A stretch of DNA of 64,000 nucleotides from Anaeromassilibacillus sp001305115. GTDB taxonomy: Bacteria > Bacillota > Clostridia > Oscillospirales > Acutalibacteraceae. The notes below the pieces were generated by a model. That model did no database searches and was not told the DNA's origin. It worked only from the letters and a program-made list of their open reading frames with translations. Location: assembly GCA_042854365.1 (NCBI GenBank), contig AP031437.1:186001-250000 (forward strand), written 5' to 3'. The translations under genes were made by a program, and so were the position numbers. Shown one piece after another: positions 18,201 through 26,500 of the stretch (position 1 is its first letter; the number at the start of each line of letters is the position of its first letter).

Positions 18201-20891
18201 ATCGATATGATGGGCGGTCAGCCGAATACAGGCGTTGCGAACACCGGTGGTATGGGCAACCTGATGGAATACGGGATTCCGAATATCATGACAGCGGATG
18301 GCCCGCAGGGTGTCCGCATCGGCGTCAACTGCACCGCATGGCCGATCGGTACATTGCAGGCTTGCACTTGGGATGTTGATCTTGTGGAAAAAGTCGGTAA
18401 GGCAGCTGCGGTAGAAGCACATAATAATGGAATTGACATTTGGCTCGCGCCCGGTATGAATATCCACAGAGATCCGCTCTGCGGGCGTAACTTTGAGTAC
18501 TATTCCGAAGATCCGTTGCTCGCAGGCAAGATGGCTGCATCGCTCACAACAGGCTGCCAGTCCGAAGGCGTCGCCATCTCTCTGAAGCATTTTGCGGCGA
18601 ACAATAAAGAGACAAACCGCTCCAGCAGTGATTCCAGAGTGAGCGAACGTGCGCTTCGCGAAATTTATCTCAAGGGTTTTGAAATTGCTGTAAAAGAGGC
18701 TGATCCGTGGACAATCATGTCCTCTTACAATCTCATCAATGGTGTCGAAACAGCGGAAAGCGAAGAGCTCCTGACAGACATTCTGCGTGGAGAATGGGGC
18801 TATGAAGGTCTGGTTGAAACCGACTGGGGAAATAACTCCAACCATGCGTTTGAGTTGAAGGCAGGCAACGATGTGAAAATGCCCACTGGTTCTCCGGAGA
18901 CACTGAAAAATGCATTTGAAAAAGGCTTTATTACTCGAGACGAATTGCTGAGAAGTGCGGAAAGGCTCATGAATCTTGTCATGAAAGTCAACACCTTCCA
19001 CGACAAGATTGCAGATCCGATCACTGTAGACATCGGTGCAGATACCACCTTCAAAGCAGCAGAAAATATCCTGTGGTCTGAGACTGTAAAGGCAGAAGGA
19101 ACATCCGACGAGGATGGTGGCAAAAATCTTGGTTACTGTGACGCAGGCGCTTGGGCGGAATACCGTATCAACGTTGGGACAACGGGCAAATATAACCTCT
19201 CTGCACGTATTTCCTCTCAGGCCGGTGCCGGCGCATTTGATGTCTTGGTTGATGGCAAAAAGGTTGCAACCTTTGAAGCAGTGAACACCGGCGCATGGCA
19301 GAACTGGACGACTTTGCCCGCACAGGAGATCCAACTTGAAGCAGGCGAACATACGTTAAAGCTTGCGTGGACAGAGAGTGGTTCCAATCTCAACTGGTTG
19401 AAGTTTGAGTTAATTGACGCTCCGGCAGCAGAACATACCCTGACGGTAAGCTATCCGACGACGGTGAAGCTGTCGATCGATGGGGAAGAGCAGACGATTG
19501 CAAATCTGACCGGCGCATATAAAGACGTCGTGATGGCAAACACGAATCTCGACCTGACCTTTGAGCCGAGAGCCGAAGGCAGAGAGATCGCAGGCGTGAC
19601 AGTCAATGGCGAGCCTGTAGAGGCGTTTGATGTCAATGAGTATGTATACAGCCTGGCAATGCCGAATGCAGACACCACGATTGAACTGGGCTTCACAATC
19701 GTGGATAAAGAAAATCTGCGCGAAGTGATCACAATCGCAGAGAGCGAGAACGTGAAAGCGCAGGTAGAGGCGGCAGTCCCGTCGGTACAGAAGAAGTACA
19801 AGGAAGCGCTGCAGGCAGCGAAAGCGATCGAAGAAAAGAAGACCGCAAGCCAGGATGAAATCAACAACGCGATGTTTGAGCTGATCGAGGCATTGCAGTA
19901 TCTGAGCTTTGCAGCAGGGGACAAGAGCCAGCTGGAAATCCCGATGGAGATTGCAAAGCAGATCAATCGAGAGAACTTCACGCCGGAGAGCGTACAGGCG
20001 CTGGACGACGCATACAAGGCGGCAGAGGACCTGATGGACGACGAGGAAGTACTGGAAGCAGACATCCAGGCAGCGGCAGAAGCGCTGTATGAAGCGCTTG
20101 ACAACCTGGTCTTCCGTGCAGATAGGACGGATCTGGAAGCTTTGGTAGCAGAAGGCAAGAAAATTGTAGAGAATGCTTCGAAGTACATCCAGGACGAAAC
20201 ATGGGCTACCTTTAAAACCATCCTGGGCGATGCAGAAACTCTGTTGGAAAATGCCAATGCAACCCAGGAGGCAGTGGATGAGAAGGCCGAAGAACTGCTC
20301 AATGCGATTACAGCACTGCGTATGATCCCGAACAAGGACGCTCTGAAAGACCTGATTGGAAAAGCAGAGGCAGTGAACACCAGCAAGTACACAGCAAAGA
20401 GCGTGGCAGCGATGCAGAAGGCATTGAGCAACGCAAAGGTTGTGTTGAACAATGAAGCAGCGACCGAAGAAGAGGTCAAGAGTGCCGTAGAAGCACTGGA
20501 AGCAAGCATCCAGAACCTGGAGACAAAGACGACGACAGCGAAGAAGAGCGGCTCCACATCGAGAAATGTAAGCAACACATATGGAGCAGCGGGTGTGGTT
20601 TCCGCAAGCCAGAGTGCAGTGGCAAGTGTGCGCAGCGATGCGGCAAATGCCATCACGCTGAACAGAGGAAGCGTGTACACCTTCAAGATGACCGTAGTCA
20701 ATGGAAACGGACTGGCGCCGAGCTTCACAGTGGGCAACGGAAGCGTTCTGAAGACGCAGTTTGTGTCCCAGATCGGCAATGACTACTACTACAGAGTTTA
20801 TGCAGTTGGCACACCGGGCCAGAGCACAGGTGTTTATACAACATTGCCGGGCCAGAATGCGAAGCTGCATTGCACGGTAACCATTGGCTGA
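15240..20891 (+). CDS. Secreted GH3 glycosidase with permuted domain order and four CBM6-like domains
   Basis: This is a 1883-residue exported protein. The start at 15240 follows AAGGAG (15221-15226, slightly long spacing) and opens a basic N-terminus with a hydrophobic signal segment ending near TAGAEA. The GH3 alpha/beta sandwich (C-terminal type domain, res 40-270, with a Gly-rich RGGGGSG loop) comes first, then a fibronectin-III-like domain (290-420), three CBM6-like domains (about 477-625, 634-780, 794-935), and only then the GH3 TIM barrel (952-1250), with KHFAANNKET and the nucleophile D1195 in VETDWG. A fourth CBM6-like domain (1267-1394) and the shared module (1398-1883) follow. The reversed order is known for some GH3 beta-glucosidases of rumen Clostridia; here the two halves are separated by about 680 residues. 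It probably acts on a beta-glycoside such as glucoside, xyloside or hexosaminide; the exact substrate is open. Confidence 0.92.
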   Translation: MSRKRKGVSKRILAAVLSTAMVATTIPAMSITAGAEAVEGNIELSRQIAADGMVLLENNNSALPLPKGETVAMFGRAMIDYTRGGGGSGATNVDYTRNILQGMQMKAEEGKISLYQPLVDFYTEQVSTNGIKDDAQINVTDEMLDAAAQEAGTAIVTVGRYSSEGSDRSEADYYLTDAEKELITRVGAKFDKVVVVLNVGAVMDTSWIKEIDGIDSVLVGWQAGMEGGLATADILVGDVNPSGKLVDTWAKSYNDYPSSETFNESSNYVNYTEDIFVGYRYFETFDPNYEKVNYPFGYGLSYTDFEISDVDISFDGDTTDGTANVTATVKNTGDVAGKEVVQVYFSAPQMGKNEGDPKLGKPAKELAAFDKTDLLDPGESETLEMSFKISDMSSYDDTGVTGHKSAYVMEAGNYDIYVGNCIKDAGEQGVRDTYTLDETIVTEQLSEKLAPVQLPKRLLADGTYQEIETPPAFDPHHTIKAEGQTVVQSEAFIDGDVSIENFYNDDFERMSCIAMMNAAGKFVEYEVTVETAGTYKVTMRYANGNADLSNCFKVSVDGELQPGINFNAPQTGDGNGKSEWYNFADAEPFYVNLPEGKHILRFEANGNNPNYDYMVFEKSEEEISYYKPVSATESTKIEAESYDFSGGSDSANYVRTENFTVGEESGVCVAYMNHVDNWISYYLDVEEAGKYDLTFHVANGYASFDWNVGADINDKPVEKDIIRVNTTSVDGNQWYNFVDVGPISITLPEGECVLTFTCSEKDKYPNIDYFTFEKHTETEIPDEPFEKVISSTVSTQIEAEDYDNTGSTSDTPVREESFTVNGEDGTCLAYMNYAGNWVSYNLYVEQAGDYNLMFNVANGREGFDWNVGVEVGDTVVENDILTVPQTGDGDGEGEWYNFEDVGPVTVALEEGNNIVTLRCSETNKYPNIDYITFNKADTASASTPMRARALAANVSNADPAEKIMLLDVYEGRATMDDFLAQITNEQLIDMMGGQPNTGVANTGGMGNLMEYGIPNIMTADGPQGVRIGVNCTAWPIGTLQACTWDVDLVEKVGKAAAVEAHNNGIDIWLAPGMNIHRDPLCGRNFEYYSEDPLLAGKMAASLTTGCQSEGVAISLKHFAANNKETNRSSSDSRVSERALREIYLKGFEIAVKEADPWTIMSSYNLINGVETAESEELLTDILRGEWGYEGLVETDWGNNSNHAFELKAGNDVKMPTGSPETLKNAFEKGFITRDELLRSAERLMNLVMKVNTFHDKIADPITVDIGADTTFKAAENILWSETVKAEGTSDEDGGKNLGYCDAGAWAEYRINVGTTGKYNLSARISSQAGAGAFDVLVDGKKVATFEAVNTGAWQNWTTLPAQEIQLEAGEHTLKLAWTESGSNLNWLKFELIDAPAAEHTLTVSYPTTVKLSIDGEEQTIANLTGAYKDVVMANTNLDLTFEPRAEGREIAGVTVNGEPVEAFDVNEYVYSLAMPNADTTIELGFTIVDKENLREVITIAESENVKAQVEAAVPSVQKKYKEALQAAKAIEEKKTASQDEINNAMFELIEALQYLSFAAGDKSQLEIPMEIAKQINRENFTPESVQALDDAYKAAEDLMDDEEVLEADIQAAAEALYEALDNLVFRADRTDLEALVAEGKKIVENASKYIQDETWATFKTILGDAETLLENANATQEAVDEKAEELLNAITALRMIPNKDALKDLIGKAEAVNTSKYTAKSVAAMQKALSNAKVVLNNEAATEEEVKSAVEALEASIQNLETKTTTAKKSGSTSRNVSNTYGAAGVVSASQSAVASVRSDAANAITLNRGSVYTFKMTVVNGNGLAPSFTVGNGSVLKTQFVSQIGNDYYYRVYAVGTPGQSTGVYTTLPGQNAKLHCTVTIG

Positions 20892-21008
20892 ACGCCGGGC
20901 AATTTGTGTAAGGTATAAACGTGTACATATTCGATCAAGCACCCGGCAGCCGATAGCAGAAAGCTTGTGTAGGAGACGCCGTAGGCGCGGAAGACGCTGT
21001 GCGTCCAC

Positions 21009-21205
21009 AGGAGCATGGCCCAGCCATCCTTGGCGGACATCTTAGTAAATTGAGCGAAGGGAGTCCCTTTCGCAAAGAGCAGAATCCCCGCTCCGGGAAA
21101 CCGGAGCGGGGATTCTACGGCTTTGAGACTTTGTGTACTTGGGATGCAAGCGAAAGATAAAATGTATGGGAATTTCCAAAAGAAAGCAAAAGATTGCAGG
21201 CCGAA
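21009..21205 (+). repeat. 195-bp nested hairpin element, copy 1
   Basis: It starts AGGAGCATGGCCCAGCC immediately after GCGTCCAC of an array unit and ends near GATTGCAGG. It contains a perfect 14-bp hairpin with a GAAA tetraloop (AATCCCCGCTCCGG-GAAA-CCGGAGCGGGGATT, 21083-21114). Homologues lie at 21557-21748 and 29764-29957, always in the same position inside an array unit. No open frame or terminal inverted repeats were seen. Confidence 0.8.
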
Positions 21206-21556
21206 AGGCTCTGTGGTCCGCCGGGCCAAAGCACAGGTGTTTACACCACACTTCCGGGCCTGTGTAAGGTATAAACGTGTACTATTCGATCAAACACCTG
21301 GCAGCCGATAGCAGAAAGCTTGCGTAGGAGACGCCGCAGGCGCGAAAGACGCTGTGCGTCCACCGGGCCAGAGCACAGGCGTTTACACTACCCTGTCGGG
21401 CCAGAATGCGAAACTACATTGCACGGTAACCATTGGCTGAACGCCGGGCAATTTGTGTAAGGTATAAACGTGTACATATTCGATCAAGCATCCGGCAGCC
21501 GATAGCAGAAAGATGCGTAGGAGACGCCGTAGGCGCGGAAGACGCTGTGCGTCCAC

Positions 21557-21748
21557 AGGAGCATGGCCCAGCCATCCTTGGCGGACATCTTAGTAAATTG
21601 AGCGAAGGGAGCCCCTTTCGCAAAGAGCAGAATCCCCGCTCCGGGAAACCGGGGCGGGGGTTTACTGCGTTGAGACTTTGTGTACTTGGGATGTAAGCGA
21701 AAGATAAAATGTATGAGGATTTCCAAAAGGAAACAAAAGATTGCAGGG
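21557..21748 (+). repeat. 195-bp nested hairpin element, copy 2
   Basis: Same insertion point and sequence as copy 1. The hairpin's 3' arm has changed to CCGGGGCGGGGGTT, which still pairs through G-T (G-U in RNA) wobbles. Confidence 0.8.
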
Positions 21749-22566
21749 TGAAAGACGCTGTGCGTCCACCGTGCCAGAGCACAGGCGTTTACACCACACT
21801 TCCGGGCCTGTGTAAGGTATAAACGTGTACTATTCGATCAAGTACCCGGCAGCCGATAGCAGAAAGCTTGTGTAGGAGACGCCGCAGGCGCGGAAGACGC
21901 TGTGCGTCCACCGGGCCAGAGCACAGGTGTTTACACGACACGGCCGGGCCAGAATGCGAAGCTGCATTGCGAGGTAGCCATTGGATGAACGCCGGGCAAT
22001 TTGTGTAAGGTATAAACGTGTACATATTCGATCAAGTACCCGGCAGCCGATAGCAGAAAGCTAGCGTAGGAGACGCCGCAGGCGCGGAAGACGCTGTGGT
22101 CCGCCGGGCCAGAGCACAGGTGTTTACACCACCCTGCCGGGTCAGGATGCGAAGCTGCATTGCACGGTAACCATTGGCTGAACGCCGGGCAATTTGTGTA
22201 AGGTATAAATGTGTACATATTCGATCAAACACCCGGCAGCCGATAGCAGAAAGCTTGCGTAGGAGACGCCGCAGGCGCGGAAGACGCTGTGCGTCCACCG
22301 GGCCAGAGCATAGGTGTTTACACCACACTTCCGGACCAGGATGCGAAGCTGCATTGCACGGTAACCATTGGCTGAACGCCGGGCAATTTGTGTAAGGTAT
22401 AAACGTGTACATATTCCATCAAGCACCCGGCAGCTGATAGCAGAAAGCTTGCGCAGGAGACGCCGCAGGCGCGGAAGACGCTGTGCGTCCACCGGGCCAG
22501 AGCACAGGCGTTTACACCACCCTGCCGGGTCAGGATGCAAAACTGCATTGTACGGTGACCGTAGGT

Positions 22567-23095
22567 CGCGTTATCCCAGGCAGAAATCGAAAGAGTAGGG
22601 GGAGAACCTTTTGTGATGAGGGTGAAAAAACTTTTAGCGAATCCATGAAAATCTGTAAGGAGAAAGATTCCCATAACAGAAGTTGAGGAGGCAATCCTCT
22701 TTACAGCAGGTCCTCCATATCAGACAAAAGCCCCTGTACCGAGTAATCCGGTGCAGGGGCTTCGTTTTTGTGGGATATAATTTGAAAGGGGAGAGAGGCG
22801 TTAGCAGGGGTGGTGGAATAGGCAGTAAGGATTGCCGGTGCTTTTTAAGGTGGCTCTGTTTTGCATTTCTGTCCGTAAGGGTACCAGACAAAAATATGAA
22901 CATACGGAATTTCACAAGAGTGTGGCCAAGGAAAAATGAAAAAATCATCTTTAAAAACCGGCGCACGGTTATGGACCTCTACCCTACTGAAAGAGCTACT
23001 ACAACCCACGCAAGCGGGAGAAGTGTAGACCCGAATGATTATTGATTTTCTAGATACGCCAGTGATCGGATTCCATATACGAAAAAATCATGGAA
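22567..23095 (+). repeat. 530-bp duplicated downstream element, copy 2
   Basis: Homologous to 14236-14765. This copy has the better terminator: AAGCCCCTGTACCG (22728-22741) pairs with CGGTGCAGGGGCTT (22749-22762), followed by CGTTTTTG. A short frame ending SGRSVDPNDY (stop at 23043-23045) matches copy 1. As in copy 1, the element sits between the array region and the next glycosidase gene. Confidence 0.78.
22728..22769 (+). terminator. Terminator of the GH3-array transcript
   Basis: A 14-bp stem with one G-T pair and a 7-base loop, followed by CGTTTTT. It lies inside the 530-bp element and is the first good terminator after the GH3 array. Confidence 0.82.
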
Positions 23096-23598
23096 AGAAA
23101 CTCCAGGGATCTTCCTATTAGGAGTATGGAGTGTGGGGCGAGGTCGGACACAAAAATTATATTATGAAAATGGATCACCCACTTTTTAAAGGGACTTTTT
23201 CGAGGGGATGCCATCGAATCTGTCGATGTAAAGGGAAAACCATATGTATCGTTAAAGCCCTTTGGATAGTTCCGTAAGAATGAATGTCAATGGATGCGTT
23301 TAAAAAAGAGAATGTGAAACCATATAGGCGAACAAAAAGAACGAACTTATCGCAAGAGGGGTATGGCCGTTTAACAGGGGAAACCGGATTTTCGAGCACC
23401 CACCCAGTAGCAAATCGGTTCAAAGCGTTTGAATGATTACATCTTTCGACATAAGTTCTATAAAAGTGTGTATTTCTATCGAATAATCTTAAAAAAAAGG
23501 ATATAGTAGTTGAAAAAATGTAAATACATTCGTTGAAGCTTCTGCTATACTTAGTCTAAAATAGGCAGTTGATTGCCTGAAAATGAAAGGGTGAATTT
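23096..23598. other. Upstream region of GH127
   Basis: About 500 bp without a recognisable gene. Near the end lies a weak promoter candidate, TTGAAG with an 18-base spacer and TAAAAT at about 23534-23563. The ribosome binding site GAAAGGGTGA precedes the ATG at 23599. Confidence 0.4.
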
Positions 23599-26500
23599 AT
23601 GAAACGCACAGGAACTCTTTGGCGGCGTATAGCCGCTTGTGTGTTGTCAGTATCGTTGCTATGTAGCGTGGCTTTGCCTGCCGCAGCAGCGGAGGAGCCT
23701 ACACGCCGGGGAAACGTCAACTACCTGGCCAATCAGGGAGAGCTGATGGAGACGCCTCTGATTCAACTACCGCTTGGCGCAGTTAAGGCGCGTGGTTGGC
23801 TGGAAAATCAGCTCTTATTGCAGAGGGATAATCTCACGGGAAATATGTCCCTATTTAATGACTACAACGAGGAGACCAGCGCTTGGTTAGGCGCGCCGAA
23901 TGGAGAAAATTGGGAGAGAGGCCCCTATTATTTACGCGGCTTAGTCGCATTGGCGTATACGCTCGACGATGATGGGCTTAAAGCAGAGGCGCAAAAGTGG
24001 ATTGATTGGTCCATTGAAAATCAGCGTGACGATGGATATTTTGGCCCGGCCAATGAGAATAGCTGGTGGTCCCGCATGCCTGTTTTGATGGCGATTCGTG
24101 ACTACTATGAGGCAACTGAGGCCGCAGGAACGCCGGATGAGCGTGTGATTCCCTTTATGGAAAAATATTTCCGTTATCAAGCGTCAGAGTTGCCGCACCG
24201 GCCTTTGAGCAACTGGGCGGACGCCCGTGGCGGTGACAATATTGATAGTGTGTTTTGGCTGTACAACCATGTCTATGACCCGGCCAATCCGGAGGCTAGT
24301 GCCTGGTTGTTGGACCTGGGAGAACTCCTGCTACAGCAGACAACCAACTGGGAAGATCAGTACAACAATACGACCGTGCGCCAGCATGTGGTCAACACCA
24401 GCCAGGGAATGAAAACTCCGCCGGTTTATTATCAGTATGACCAAAGTGAAAAGTACCGGACTGCCCTGCGAAACGGTATTTTTAATATGAGTTTGGACCA
24501 TGGGCGCATCGACGGACTGCCGAACTCGGACGAAGCAGCCCGCGACAATCGTTCTACCCGCGGGTCAGAAACTTGTGGTATTGTGGAGGGCTTGCTTTCC
24601 ACAGAGATTGCTCAGAAAATTTTGGGTGAAGCTTGGCTTGGTGACCGCATAGAGCAGTTGGCTTACAATGCGCTTCCGGCAGCCTATACGCCGGATCTCT
24701 CTGGCCATACCTATTATGTACTGCAAAATCAGGTGATGGCAACGCTTGGCAACCATGAGTTTGACTGCGACCATGGGGACAGCTCTGCGTTTGGCGCACC
24801 GCTTGGTTTTGACTGTTGTTTCGCTAACTGTCATATGGGTTGGCCTAAGTTTGTCCAGAACATGTGGATGGCAACAGCGGACAACGGTCTGGCGCTGGTA
24901 GCCTATGGACCGAATCGCGTGACAGCGAAAGTGGCCGATGGGAAAACGGCAACCTTTGTACAGGAAACCAACTATCCATTTGAAGATGCCGTTCATTTGA
25001 GCTACAGCGGTGAAACAGCAGAATTTGAATTGAAACTGCGCATCCCGGAGTGGTGCGACGCCCCAGAAGTCTCTGTCAATGGGGAAGAGCAGGAAGGCGT
25101 TGTTACCGGCGAATACTACACCATCCAGCGCGATTGGCAGGCAGGGGATGAGATTGACCTGAACTTCCCAAGTGAGATTGAAACATCCACTTGGTATAAT
25201 GATTCCATCGCTGTCGAAAAAGGTCCCCTGATCTACGGACTTAAGATCGAAGAGGACTGGCGTACCTATGATAGCAACGATGCGCGCGAGCTGAAGGTGG
25301 AACATCAGGAACAGTCTCCCCTGCGCGAGGTATTCCCCGCCAGCCGTTGGAACTATGGTCTGATTGTGGATGAAGACGATCCAGCATCCAGCTTTACAAT
25401 TGAAAAATTGGATGAAGTACCGCTTCAACCGTTTAGTACAGAGAACGCGCCAATTGTACTCAAGGCAAAGGGGCAGATTATACCGGAGTGGCAGCTTGAT
25501 GGAAATATTGCCGGACCGCAGCCCTTTGGTCCTACCCCTTACGATGAGAGCTTGGTTGAGGACATCGAGTTGATCCCCTACGGTTGCGGCCGTTTGCGCA
25601 TCACTCATTTTCCAAAGATCGGAGAGGCACAGGAAACGGTGGTTCGTACAGCAGAGCGTGATGCGGAGATAGTAAAGGACAATGGAGTGACCTATCAGGA
25701 GTTTGATAATGTCATCGTTCCTGCTGCAAACAATTATACGTTGCATGTCCGGGGAAATGGCGTGGGATCAGTTGTAATCAATGGTAAATACACGCAGGAG
25801 ATCGATCTCTCGACGGGTTCTGCCACCATTACAGACCTTAAAAACTTGCTTTCCGGCGGTTTCCGTTTTGATGCAGAACAATATAATAATATCCGTTTTA
25901 CGGATGGAGTTACGGTCGATGAGATTGAGGTTGTCCCAGTAGAGCGCTCGATTACAGAGATACAGATCAATAGCACCCGTCGTTCCGGCGATAGCATAAA
26001 ATTGGTCACGAACCTCGATCCCCAGGAAACTCCTTACCGTGTGGTATATGGAACGGAGTCCGGTGTTTATACCCATACGGTACGCGGATTCAGCTCCAAC
26101 ACAGCTACTCTCACTGGTCTGGATACAGACGAAACCTATTACGTCAAAGTGATTGCGCCCATTATGGGGCAAGAGGTGGAAAGTGCAGAAATGGCCTTCG
26201 AACCGGCCAGCGAATGTGGATTAAAGCCCAATCCGAATGTACCTACAGCGGTTTACAACGGCTTTAATTCCCTCAACTATATGGAGCAGGATTGGAAACT
26301 CTACGATCCAAACGGGAAAGTTTCTCTGCGCGCCAGCGCAGACGGCTCCAAGACCGAGATCCGATTTGAAAAAGATCCGGATGTCAAGGCTGTCTTGAAC
26401 CTCGCCGATGCGGATAAGTGGGTAGACTTTGTCGCAGAGGCGGAACTATCCGTAGACTTGGCGAATAACAACAACTGTGGTTTGATCCTTCGTGGAACAA

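Larger units (their letters stand above)
20892..22566 (+). repeat. Type B 3'-tail repeat array after GH3 (about seven units, two interrupted)
   Basis: The gene stop is at 20889-20891. Further copies of CATTGGCTGA or close variants end at 21440, 21988, 22181 and 22375, and a last diverged copy runs into GTAGGTCGCG at 22560. Uninterrupted units are 193-194 bp long. Two units carry a nested ~195-bp hairpin element (21009-21205 and 21557-21748) and a matching internal deletion at CCGGGC. The blocks starting at 21016 and 21559 form a higher-order duplication of about 543 bp. Several copies still encode the tail; that at 22104-22181 is a perfect PGQSTGVYTTLPGQ plus DAKLHCTVTIG. Confidence 0.9.

Noticed and set aside
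20892..22566. CRISPR array
   Set aside because: Units are 181-194 bp, carry coding tails with stop codons and have no unique spacers between short repeats; no cas genes are present.
20892..22566. Diversity-generating retroelement template repeats
   Set aside because: No reverse transcriptase, no adenine-biased substitutions, and the copies follow several different genes.
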